The translations under genes and the position numbers were made by a program. From Aphelocoma coerulescens (taxonomy: Eukaryota > Chordata > Aves > Passeriformes > Corvidae): a stretch of 64,000 nucleotides of DNA. Positions 35,793-45,774 of the stretch are shown here, in pieces. The notes under the pieces were generated by a model that saw only the letters and a program-made list of their open reading frames with translations, had not been told where the DNA came from and made no database searches. The stretch lies in the NCBI RefSeq assembly GCF_041296385.1, contig NC_091019.1, positions 7,339,264 through 7,403,263 on the forward strand. The letters run 5' to 3'. Every line of letters begins with the position of its first letter. The stretch's first letter is position 1.

Positions 35793-36291
35793 GACATTTC
35801 CACGGACAAGGTTTATTGCATCCTGCCGCAAAGGGAGACCAGAGACAAAAGAGGGTAGACCATGCAAGGTCCAGGGTTTTTGTACTAGAGCAGGGAGACC
35901 ATCAGAACCAATGATCTGAGGGCACAGGGGCAGTACAAAGGCGGGACTAGGGTAAGGGAACCAATAGGGAAGGTCTGGGGATGTTTAGGGGTACAAGTCA
36001 ATCAAACAGACTAAGTCTGCATGGCACCACAAAGGTTGGTGGGAGAAGCTTTTCCTTTCCCACCATGAGGTCAAGGGGATGTTCTCAACTCTCAGAATCG
36101 GTCCACCAGCAGGCCCTTGCTATTTCGGGGCTCTTTGGCCCCTCTGCCATCATAGCTGCTGGCTCACTGACCTCAACAGGCTTCCAGGTCTGACAAGGCT
36201 TGGGGGCTTCTGACCAGGTGTCCCTAAGCTGGGGAACCCCAGCTGATCTAACCCTCACCCCAGTACTTACCTCAGTTGCTGTCTCCTAACA
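35793..36291 (-). mobile_element. Probable LTR, about 0.5 kb
   Basis: On the minus strand it starts TGTTAGGAGACAGC at 36,291. A TATA-like 'gtacaaaaac' (about 35,882) is followed by 'gcaataaacc' (about 35,811), and the end lies near 35,793. The order of signals supports a minus-strand LTR. Ends are tentative and no duplication is seen. Confidence 0.5.
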
Positions 36292-37015
36292 GAATTGTAG
36301 GTCCTTTCATGCAAATCCTTTTAGTGTGTTCAAGGAGAACCACTTGAATTTTTTTTTTTTTTTTTTTTATTCAGCATGTTTATGCAGAGATCTTGTGAAG
36401 GATTTGTGGACTCCCTCATATGCTTTCTGTGTAACCATACTGAGAGTTTTCTAATTGGACAGCATTTAATGAATTACCGAGAGTGGATAGCCTCAGGGAA
36501 GAGGGCATTTGGATTAGTACATGCTGTGTAAAAAACTAATGGAAGATAAAGAAATGAGTGGTTTTGACTGGAAGAAAAGAATTTATTTTTTCTTTTACAG
36601 AGCCTTCCTGAGAAATAAGAAATGCATTTAGGGAATCCAATGACCATAAAGGTCCTTTCCAATCTTAATGATTCTGTGATTCCAATTATAAATAAGATTA
36701 AAATGCTGATAGAATATATTATTTAAAGAGAAGCTGTAAATGAGCATCACATAAGTGCTTCCTTTGGTAAATTCTTGATTTTTTAAAATGCATTTCATTT
36801 TTACATCTATAAGTAAATTCTACTATTAGTTTGTGTATTTATGAAAAATATTGCTAACTTATTGTGGTTCTCAGTCTCAGCAGTGCCCCACATTTAGCCA
36901 AAGAGTATATTTCAATTTCATATCTCTAACTATACATTTCAGGTGTTGGAATACCTTCAGCAGGGTGGTAATTATCATAGTATACAATGATGAATTCTGT
37001 AACATGTCAGATACA
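36292..37015. other. Anonymous DNA with a T homopolymer and a CR1 3' tail
   Basis: A T run of about 20 lies at 36,349-36,368. At about 36,645-36,682 the sequence 'aaggtcctttccaatcttaa' followed by 'gattctgtgattcc' matches a CR1 3' terminus, a very short remnant. The rest is unrecognised. Confidence 0.5.
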
Positions 37016-37020
37016 GATAT

Positions 37021-37902
37021 TGTGAGGAATGAGACAACTCTTAGTAGAAATTAAAACAATTTATTAAAACAGAAAAATTGAAAAATTGCAAAAATTAGCA
37101 AAATATAAAAATTTGGGATCCTAGTGGCTCAGGAGGTATGCCCCTGGAGCGCAGGGATTCAGGAGCTTCAGGCTTAGGCAGCTCTGAACCTCAGGTAGAG
37201 AAAAAGGCTTGCAGTGCTAGGCTGGTCAAAAAGAAATAAAATTCTAATGGCTCCTTGAGAGGAGTAAGTTTCTCCAGCACTGAGCGGGCTGGAGAGGAAG
37301 GGGAAGAGGGGGAGATAGAGAGAGAGAGAGAAAGAGAAAAAAAAAGGAACAGAGAGGCCAGGGTCTCTCTCTTTTATAGACTTTGCTCCGCCCACAGCCC
37401 GCCCACAGCCCGCCCCTTTGGTTTAAGGTGATTGGTGTTTTCCCTTTGACAGATTACCTCTGTCCACCAATCATTAAAATTCAGGTTAGCTTACAGGGCT
37501 CCACAGCTTAATGGCTGTGGGGGCTGTGCTGTTTGTTGGAACTGGGGTTTTGAAATCTTCTTTGAAACCAAAGTACAAGTAAAAACATTAAAAAAATACA
37601 TCCAACACATCTTAAAACACTTGTAAAAGTATACAGTAAACATAGGAAAGAGCTCTTATGGTGTACAAGTGATAAATGTTTGAAAAGGGATTTTAACTGG
37701 GGAACTTTTAACTGGGGAATTTTACTGGGAAGGGCACAAATGAACAGCTTGGAACGAGTGAAAACCAAAATAATAAAACTTGATTTGTGTACCTGGGCTG
37801 ATGGGTTAATTTTAACATTCAATTTAAAAATATTTAACTCAAAATTAATTAAAGCACTTAATATGCAAAGACCAAGCACTAATAGGGATTTTATGTATGA
37901 CA
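37021..37902 (-). mobile_element. Solo LTR, 882 bp, with 5-bp duplication GATAT
   Basis: On the minus strand it runs TGTCATACATAAAATCC to CATTCCTCACA. GATAT flanks it at 37,016-37,020 and 37,903-37,907. Upstream of a TATA box ('gtctataaaagag', complement near 37,375) lie two tandem 'gggcgggctgt' GC-box-like units and an inverted CCAAT. 'aataaattg' (complement near 37,048) is the polyadenylation signal. It is an ERVL-like, well-preserved promoter. Confidence 0.85.
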
Positions 37903-37907
37903 GATAT

Positions 37908-38707
37908 GGTTTACCAGATACACAAAATGCAGTGTAACTACTGCTCAAAATAGTTTCCTCATTAAAAAGTAACATTCCTCATTTAAAGAAACGTACAATA
38001 TCAAGTCCCACAAGTTCAGTGGCATTCATTGAACTTTTTTTATTGACATTGAGGGTGTAGAAAAATAGAGCATGCATCTCCTGGCTCTGAATTCTGAGGC
38101 TTACCTACAGTATCTGCAGGAGGCGAGTAAAACCTGATCCTTGATTGCTCTGCAGGCTTCCTGAACCAAGACCATATTTGCTATTTTCTTCCCAATTCCA
38201 GGTCCTTTCTATTAATAGGTTTTTTTCTTTAGCTAGTGAGAAAAATCTAGTTAACTGGGATGTGGTTGGGAAAACAAAACAAAACCCAGGAATCTTTACC
38301 TGGATCCAAATTTCTTTTGGCTTTTTATCCTGTCTTCATCATGGCGCTGTATATTCCACAGAAATTATTTTTATAGCTATGTATTTTGTTACATTATGCT
38401 TACCCTACTATCATAGTGTTTGAAAAAAAATCACATAATGTACATAAAAAGTATGTATTATCCACGTGTATATATTGCATTATACAAAGGAAGAAAATAA
38501 AAATTCCCAATCAGATATTTTGTAGTCATTTGAACAATCATCATCTCTGGTGTAACTGAAGATATGTTTCGAGAAGAGATGATTCTTGTCAGGGCAGCTG
38601 TGGGAGAGACAAGGGAAATGAAATGCAGCTTTATCTTTTGGGGGGAGTAGAGGGGCAGCTATTACATTTCAACTTAATATTCATCTTTCTGCCATTACGC
38701 TAATACA
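37908..38707. other. Anonymous AT-rich DNA
   Basis: I see no gene or recognisable repeat here. Confidence 0.3.
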
Positions 38708-38713
38708 AAGGAC

Positions 38714-39086
38714 TGTAGATACAAAAATGCTGCTAGCGAGGAATTTCTTGCTATTTTCTAAGTCCGTGAAAGACTTTTCTCTCTCACAGAAGAGGTAGCA
38801 GAGTATGTAAACTACCAAGCCACCTGCAACCTTGAAAAGTCTTGTTTATGGTATAGTAGAAAAATATTTTGGCAATGGATGTTTTAGGATTTTAGCCAAT
38901 CACCCCAAGGAGTGGCTGATCCTTTGTCCAATTAGACTATGAAGAAAAAGTCTATAAAAGAGTTTGTAAAATAATTAAATCAATCCATCTTGCTGCACAA
39001 TTCCTGCCTGCTGGATCTTCTCTCCTCCTCCTCCCTATGGCTGCAGGACACGGTGATATACCCTAGGGTCCAGGCCTGCCGTAATA
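38714..39086 (+). mobile_element. 5' LTR of element B
   Basis: 373 bp, TGTAGATACAAAAATGC to TGCCGTAATA. TATAAAAG lies at 38,953-38,960. The polyadenylation hexamer is ATTAAA here, where the 3' LTR has AATAAA (43,793-43,798). It drives transcription of the provirus. The two LTRs differ by small indels, mainly in the U5 region. Confidence 0.9.
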
Positions 39087-39088
39087 TT

Positions 39089-39106
39089 TGGTGCTGCCCG
39101 ACGTGA
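39089..39106 (+). promoter_or_regulatory. Primer-binding site resembling tRNA-Trp
   Basis: The sequence TGGTGCTGCCCGACGTGA starts two bases after the LTR. The avian alpharetroviral tRNA-Trp site is TGGTGACCCCGACGTGA; the two agree except for a short mismatch or insertion after TGGTG. It would prime minus-strand synthesis. Confidence 0.7.
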
Positions 39107-39207
39107 TCTGCACTCTCTGACGTGTCCTGCTGCTGCGAGCCGAGCCAAATTTCTCTAGAGGTACGCTGTTCCCCTTCCCCCGCCGGGAAGTCCGACAGGA
39201 CTGAGAA

Positions 39208-41690
39208 ATGGCGAACAGCGGCTCACAAACCAACGCTGTGGTAATGGTCTGGAAAGGTGTGTTCAGCATATTGCAAACCTCCATTTCTGAGAACTCGGTT
39301 CAGGAATTATTAGACTGGGCTACCTTAAAAGGGATTTCCATGGACAGAGATACTGCCCTGGACTTTGTCTTATGGCAGGAACTTGGCTGTGCTGTCTGGC
39401 ACGAACTCCCGTTTGGGGACCCAGCAGCATTAGAATTATACCAGACCTGGCGTTCGTTATTTATGCTGCTGAAAGACCTTGACTGTGGCAGCCGAGCTGG
39501 CTCACCTATTTCGGTGATGAGTGACAGAGGAATGTCCGAGGGGGCAAATGATGGTGGATCCGGCAGAACCCTCCCAGTTCCACTGGCAGAGCCTGCACCG
39601 CCTCACCCTGCACAATCACAGGACTCCGCGGCCCCCAGGGACCCTGCGCCGGCAGAGGTGGGGGTGTCTGGGCAGCGGGAGGGCACACAGGCTGCCTTGC
39701 CACTCAGCTTGGCGGCAGCCACGGCTTATCCAGGGCCACGAATTAGCGGCTTAGCAAATTGGACCCCCAGAGCAGCTCCTAGGCTGTTTGCGTATGCACC
39801 AACAGAGCCAAAATCGCCTGGATCTACCTTCTTGGCCAGCGTAGCCCCAGGCGTGCCTGCTCTGAGACTGCCTGGGTGTGGTCCACTGCCCTCCTTTGTG
39901 CTGGACTAGTCTGCATTGCTGCAGAACCGAGCCATTGATCTTTTAATACAGCATTTGCCTTTGCTGACAGAGTTACCGAACATATCCCAAAAGCTGGAGG
40001 AACTGCTCAGCTTGCAAGAGCAGCTGCTGCAGATAACAGAGGCACCCTGCCGTGCAGGGTGCACAGGGCCTGTGCCGCCAGAACCTCCCGCACCAACTGC
40101 GGGAGACGCAGCTCCAAACCAAGGAGCGGCGCAGCCGCGGAGAACCTGGAAGTAGCACTGCCGCAGGAAAACCCAAATGCGGCTGGGGAGCAAGCGACAA
40201 ACGCGGCGCCGGGTGCGGCTGCAGCGCAAGGGCCAGCGACGGCACTGAACACTGCCGTGAAGCAAGAGATGAGCGCGGCGCCAGGCGTGCCTGTAGCCCC
40301 AAAGATGGCTGCAGTAGCTCCAGTACCAGTTCGGTCGGGACTGGCTGAGACGGCATCCCGTAAAGAAGCTGCTGTTCAAACTGCAGGGCAGCCAGCTGTA
40401 GTCTGTGCTGTCTGTTCTGCCTCCAGCAAACTTTGCCAAAATGTCCCTCTCCGTCAACTTCTGTTTGCTCCCAGCGTCTCAGAGTTGCCTTTGCCTGATG
40501 ACTCGTCATCGGGAAGTGAGGCAGATGAGGTTCTGGTCCCAGGTCGTAAGGCGGCTGTAGCCGGCCGGCGAAGGAAAAGGCTGCGCCGGTCTTGCCCCTG
40601 CACCTTTAAGGACTGCACAGTAAGAGTGCGTCCAACCCACTACAGTCGCTTCTTAGAGTCAGTTAAGATGTGAGCATTGGAGGAGAGTGACTGGAGATTA
40701 TTGGAAGCACTTGGAATGCCAAATAGATTTGAAGATTCTGGGGGTAATCGGGAAGCTGTTACACTCCATCCACAGGCTGTGTCAGGAGTTCAGGATGATA
40801 GTGACTCCCCAAAAGGGGAGATCCAAGCTTTCCCGGTGTATAAGGCTCTCCCAAATTCAGGCAAGCATGATAAGCATGAGGTAATTGCTTGGAAAGTTGC
40901 CCAGGACCTCCAATCCAAGGTGGCACAACATGGGCTAGGTTCTGCAGAGGTTATGCAGATAATAAAGGTGATAAATACAGATTTGCTTTCTCCATTTGAT
41001 ATTAGATACTTAGGTCAAATTCTATTTCAACCTGTACAATTTACAGTTTTTGAGAAAACCTGGAGAAAGCTGGCCGACAAGGCTGCATTAGGGAATATGC
41101 AGCTCCCTGCTGCCGATCCTAGATGGACAGCGGGAACAGATGCTTTGATGAGGACTGGTCCCTTCTCTGATCCCATCCTACAGGGTACTTTTCCCTCTAG
41201 CGTCCTGCAGCAAGCTCCACAGGTTGGCATGGCTGCCCTGTTGAAAACCATAGAGCTGTCTGCGCCTAGAAAGCAATATACTGAAATAGTTCAAGGGAAA
41301 TCAGAGTCATTCCGCTCTTCTGTAGAGAAAGTCGCTGCTTCTCTCGAGAAGCAGGTTGAGGATGATGGGTTAAGACAGTTGTTGTTAAGGCAGTTAGTGA
41401 GAGATAATGAAAATGAAGAGTGCAGAAAAATCATAGATGCCTTACCAGGGGACCCTGAGGTAACAGACATGGTCAAGGCCTGCTCTAAGGTTGGATCTGT
41501 GAACCAGAAAAGGTCTGCTTTGGCTGCGTTCCTGCAGCTCACACATCTTCTAATTGTGAACCAAAGCAACCAAAACAGGCGAAAAAATAGAAGTGGCCTA
41601 AGCCGAGCCAAAAAGAGAACACAGCGATCCCCCAGTGCAAGAGGTGTGGCAGACCAGGGCATTGCTCGGACTATTGTAGATCCCTGACTC
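39208..41690 (+). pseudogene. gag: ERV gag, frameshifted (element B)
   Basis: Matrix-like start MANSGSQTNAVVMV at 39,208; that frame stops at 39,907-39,909. A second frame (40,059-41,687) holds the Pro/Ala-rich middle, an in-frame TGA at 40,671-40,673, and the capsid with a major-homology-like stretch (41,298-41,400, 'QGKSESFRSSVEK') and 'LVRDNENEECRKIID'. A CX2CX4HX4C zinc knuckle lies at 41,636-41,677 but in a third frame, so nucleocapsid is out of frame with capsid. Gag would assemble the particle and bind RNA. At the TGA, element C has CGG, consistent with CpG decay. Confidence 0.87.
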
Positions 41691-41745
41691 ATGTCGATGG
41701 TCGGCCTTTGTCGGGAAACTTCTGCTGGGGTGCAAGGAGGGGGAA

Positions 41746-42525
41746 TTGCTCTCCGATGCAATGACTCCCCCAGAGGGTGGCACAGGTACAGGCACAGGCC
41801 TACTCAGCCACCCTAGAGACAGCACCCAGGGATCAGATGGTTTTGACGTCCACACCTCAGCAGCAGTCATCTTAGACTCTAGCGGTATTTATAAGGTTCC
41901 CTTGGATGCATATAGACCCTTAGCCCAGGGATCCAGTGCAATGCTGGTGGGAAAACCTGACATTGCCCAACAAGGAATCTTAGTGCACTCAGGGGTTATT
42001 GACACTGACTTTAAAGGTCAGATTCATGCTATGGTCTCCACGCAAAACCCCCCTGTCACTATTCCTGAAAAGACCTGCCTTGCTAAATTAGTGCCTTTTA
42101 AGTCTTGTGTCCCCAGGATAGAACAACAAACTCATGAAGATAACAGCAGTGGATCTACAGGACTTCCGCAGGCCTTCTGGACTGCAGACATCTCTGACCA
42201 AAGGCCACAGATGACATGTACCCTGATCCTGCCACACGCCTGTCCGCCCCGGACTCAGCTTTGAGGTTTGATTGATACGGGTGCTGATGTAACTGTCATC
42301 TCCTTCTCTGTGTGGCCTCCCTCATGGCCTTTAGCCCCTGTGGGATCGGCCATCGCAGGAGTAGGAGGAACCACACAGAGCTATTTAAGCGAACAGCCTG
42401 TGATGGCAAAGGACCCAGAGGGACACACAGCTACAATTAGGCCTTATGTCACTACCACTTCCCTTAACCTTTGGGGACAGGATGTGTTGGCAGCTTGGGG
42501 GGTACAGATTGGGACAAATTTTTAG
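41746..42525 (+). pseudogene. pro: ERV dUTPase-like and aspartic protease region (element B)
   Basis: The first part (41,746-42,264) has a dUTPase-like arrangement with 'DVHTSAAVILDSSGIYKVP' and 'GVIDTDFKGQIHAMV'. After an in-frame TGA (42,262-42,264) the same frame continues with the aspartic protease active site IDTGADVTVIS (42,271-42,303), a 'GVGGT' flap-like motif and 'LWGQDVLAAWG'. Protease would cleave Gag and Gag-Pol. The stop is the only frame break between the two domains. Confidence 0.85.
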
Positions 42526-42579
42526 CAGGGGTTACTGTGCGTAAGGGCACACAGTATCCTACACTGCCTTTTCAGTGCT

Positions 42580-43398
42580 TGACTAACACACCGATCCGAG
42601 TCAGGCTCTGCTCAGTTAGTTGAATTAAGGGCTGTTACCATGGCTTTTCAACGATTCTCACAGGAACCTTTGAATTTGGTTACTGAAGCCGACTAGAAAA
42701 GCTTTGTATACAATTAATCACCTTACAATACCACAAAATTCAAATAATCCTGTTATTCTGAATCATTTTCTCTCATTGCAGTCTGCAGGCGAGACACAAC
42801 TTGTTGGGGTCTCCTCCCCCCCGCCTGTAGCCCCGGGAGCCCTGAGGGGAGGCACGGGGTTTCCCTGCCCCTGCTCAGCCTCGTTCCCCATTGGTTGGTT
42901 TGTGTTCCCCTGCGTGGGCAAAGCAGCTCGGGTCCTGTGACTGCGGTAGAGTTCCTTGGCAGAGCCCGGCCATGCGGCTGGGGAAATAAACATCTCTGAA
43001 ACATCTAGCAAGAATCCGTCCGTATATATTTGTTTTCCACGGGACTCCTGGTTTGATATAGGCGTGTTGCAGTATCCCCACTGCAACAACAACTGCCCCG
43101 GGCAAAAGTCTGGGTGCGGAATTTACTCACTAACCAGTGGGAAGGCCCTCATGAGCTTATCATTTGGGGTTGTGGGTATGCTTGCGTTTCCACAGATACT
43201 GGGGTACGGTGGCTACCTTCAAAATGTGTTCGCCCTGATCTACGGCACCAGAGGCAGAACAGGCAACCTCCAAATGATGACCAGAACGTCAACCATCCAA
43301 ATGGCGACCAGAATGTAGATCATCAGCCTAATGACTCTTCTGATGATGACCAAGATGTCAACCATCAGGCAGATGGTCCTTCTCCAAGCAGAGACTGA
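42580..43398 (+). pseudogene. pol: pol remnant: RNase H tail fused to integrase tail (element B)
   Basis: After the protease the sequence jumps to a fragment of RNase H (about 42,600-42,690, 'AQLVELRAVTMAF...NLVTEAD' pattern) and at once to the integrase C-terminal region ('ALYTINHLTIPQNSNNPVIL'). All of RT, most of RNase H, and the integrase zinc and catalytic domains are missing. The integrase tail is interrupted by the solo LTR at 42,802-43,088 and resumes at 43,089 with 'GCGYACVSTDTG'. This copy could not make its own RT. Confidence 0.85.
42802..43088 (+). mobile_element. Nested solo LTR with duplication ACAACT (Y-box element LTR family)
   Basis: 287 bp, TGTTGGGGTCTCC to CACTGCAACA, flanked by ACAACT at 42,796-42,801 and 43,089-43,094. 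It matches both LTRs of the element at 53,856-56,164 throughout: inverted CCAAT ('cccattggttg'), the 'ggctgg(a/g)gaaataaacatc' polyadenylation block (AATAAA at 42,985-42,990), and the 'gttgcagtatcc' end. It inserted into the integrase tail of element B, so the LTR family was active after element B integrated. Confidence 0.93.
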
Positions 43399-43527
43399 AC
43401 TTCAAATTTCTTGTTATGGAGTCAGATCGTTAAAGCCTTAAGGACATATTTAGAATTAATAACTGATGTAAATTTCTATTTAGGATTAATAGTAGAGTTG
43501 TTATCTTATCAAACAAAAAGGGAGAAT

Positions 43528-43882
43528 TGTAGATACAAAAATGCTGCTAGCAAGGATTTTCTTGCTATTTTCTAAGTCCGTGAAAGACTTTTCTCTCTCA
43601 CAGAAGAGGTAGCAGTGTTATGTAAACAACCAAACCACCTGCAACCTTGAAAAGTCTTGTTTATAGTACGGTAGAAAAATATTTTGACCATGGCTGTTTT
43701 AGGATTTTAGCCAATCACCCCAAGGAGTGGCTGATCCTTTATCCAATTAGACTATGAAGAAAAAGTCTATAAAAGAGTTTGTAAAATAATTAAATAAATC
43801 AATCTTGCTGCACAATTCTCCTCCTCCTCCCCATGGCTGCAGGACACAGTGATATACCCTAGGGCCCAGGCCTGCGGTAATA
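43528..43882 (+). mobile_element. 3' LTR of element B with polypurine tract
   Basis: It is preceded by 'acaaaaagggagaat' (43,513-43,527), a polypurine tract. The LTR runs TGTAGATACAAAAATGC to CTGCGGTAATA (355 bp). AATAAA lies at 43,793-43,798. It lacks a short block ('ctgcctgctggatc' region) present in the 5' LTR and in element C. Confidence 0.9.
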
Positions 43883-43888
43883 AATGAC

Positions 43889-45076
43889 AATGCGAAATTA
43901 CAGTTTTATTATATTTCTCTGAAAGATTTTTGGTGTTACTTAAGTCATTAATAAATATAAGTAAACAAGGTTGGGGAAAATAGCAGTCTTGACTCTTAAG
44001 GTCTTGACATAGGCTATTGTGTGTAATTATGTTAGTTTTAAAAATGGCTTAGCCTACTTGTGCTAGTTATCTGAGACTGTATTCAATTCAGTGGATGCCT
44101 CTCATAAGTATTGAACTCAAAGCAGACTTGCAACAGAGCAAAAGGTGGAAATTCTAGTAGAAAGCTTTAGTGATGTCACACAGCAGGTAGCTTTCGTGAT
44201 GTCACACAGCAGGTAGCTTTCATTCAGGTGGATTGTATAAAGGTGTATCTACATATATTGTGTAATTTAATACCATTTCTCCTACCTGGTTGTATGTTTA
44301 GGTCTGTTTTCCGTGAAATAACAAAGGACACTAAGCTTCTAAACAAGCACAAAACGGATGTTCTTGCCCCTATGAGCAAGTGTTCTTTTTTTGACTACCC
44401 AGTTCTCTTTATGATAATAACTATGAAAGCTTTGGTGTTAGTCACTCCTCACATGTTGGATCCTCTGTGCATGGGGTTTATGATCTTTTATTATCTTTTG
44501 CTATTGTTTTTAAAACAATAAAAAGGGCAAGGTTGGTGGTGAAAATCCCTTGCAGGAAAAGAGTGTGGGATGGGAAGTCTCATGGGCCCTCCATTCTGTT
44601 GGATTTCAGTTGAAATTTGAGGTTCTGTAAGAATTTTCAGGCCTTTCTGTCTTCTGACAGTTAATATTGGAAAAATTCTGATGCTTAGAATCTGTTCCAT
44701 GTATAGCTGTTCAGTGATTTGTATGCAAGACAAGTTCTGAATATAACAAGGCCAAAATTGAAAAATAATAAAAAACCCAGTAGTGGAACTAACATGTGCA
44801 GTCAGCACTGAGAGAAGTACGTGTCAATAAAATGGGACTCTGAGAGCAGATTTATCTCTGAATTTCATTGTAGAGAAGATCTAATAGACATAGAGAAACA
44901 TTGGTAGGGAAAGAAGGAATAACCATCAAAGAAATTAGTCTTGCAGATCATGTTTTTTATGACGGAAATGTATTCAAATAACATAAGACAAACATTTACC
45001 AGTGAATGAGAGAAGAACTATACATTGTAAAGGTAGGTCACTGTTGCTATAGGTCTATACAGCCCAGGGTCAGTCT
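43889..45076. other. Anonymous DNA; short tandem repeat
   Basis: A 26-bp unit is present twice in tandem at about 44,164-44,215, each containing 'gtgatgtcac', followed by a partial third unit. No gene is recognised. Confidence 0.4.
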
Positions 45077-45082
45077 GGCTAT

Positions 45083-45562
45083 TGTGGAAATACTCACAGC
45101 TTTTTACCAGTTAGGCTCATAGTTCAATGCCTTAGAAAGCCTCGAGCAGCCTAGAGAAGTAGCATGGGCAATCTAGCATTTCAGTAGCTCTGAGAGCGGC
45201 AAATAGTAGCTGCAAAGCTGATACCACCAGTAAAAGCAAAGAGGGAGAAATACAGCCTTCGGTTTGCCTAATTCCTGCAATTAGAAGCTTTCAAACAGAA
45301 ACAGAAACACACAGATGTTCGCAGAAGGATTGCAAAACCAAAGAAGGCGGGCCCCCTCTCAGGTCCTTCTTTTATTTGGAGAAGGGGAAAGGGGAGAACT
45401 GGGGGTGGACCCAGGGTGACTGGCCAATCAGACACTGCTAAAGAGTTTGAGTTACATTTGGTTTTGCCCGCGCTTGGAACAAAGGAGTTCAGAGCACATG
45501 GCAGAGGCAAGTCGTGGCTTGTCTTGGGGAGGGGGAAGGGAAGCTCGGAACAGGCAGCAACA
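45083..45562 (-). mobile_element. 3' LTR of element E with polypurine tract
   Basis: On the minus strand it runs TGTTGCTGCCTG to GTATTTCCACA, 480 bp. Immediately upstream on that strand is 'aaagaaaaaaaaataggga' (about 45,565-45,583), the polypurine tract. A TATA-like 'ccaaataaaagaagg' lies near 45,370. Confidence 0.93.
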
Positions 45563-45774
45563 ATTCCCTATTTTTTTTTCTTTAAAGCTGGGTTGTAACT
45601 CTTAGTAACTTAAAGTGCATAGAACAGTAACAAAACAACAGTGCAAAAGATAATTGGAGTTTATCGTCCCTACAGCTCGACAGGTACTTGGTATGTCTTT
45701 AAACTAGTTCCCCAGTTAAAACTCAGTTAGAGGTTAGTTAGGACATCTATGGTATGGGGTATCAGGACAAATAT

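Larger units (their letters stand above)
38714..43882 (+). mobile_element. ERV provirus, element B (env-less, pol deleted)
   Basis: Two related LTRs (38,714-39,086 and 43,528-43,882) flank gag, dUTPase/protease and a pol remnant. Hexamers AAGGAC (38,708-38,713) and AATGAC (43,883-43,888) agree at five of six bases, consistent with an old 6-bp duplication. The primer site resembles tRNA-Trp. There is no env: only about 130 bp separate the integrase stop from the 3' LTR. Gag matrix and capsid layout and the dUTPase next to protease suggest a betaretrovirus-like (ERVK-like) element. It is interrupted by a solo LTR at 42,802-43,088. Confidence 0.88.
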
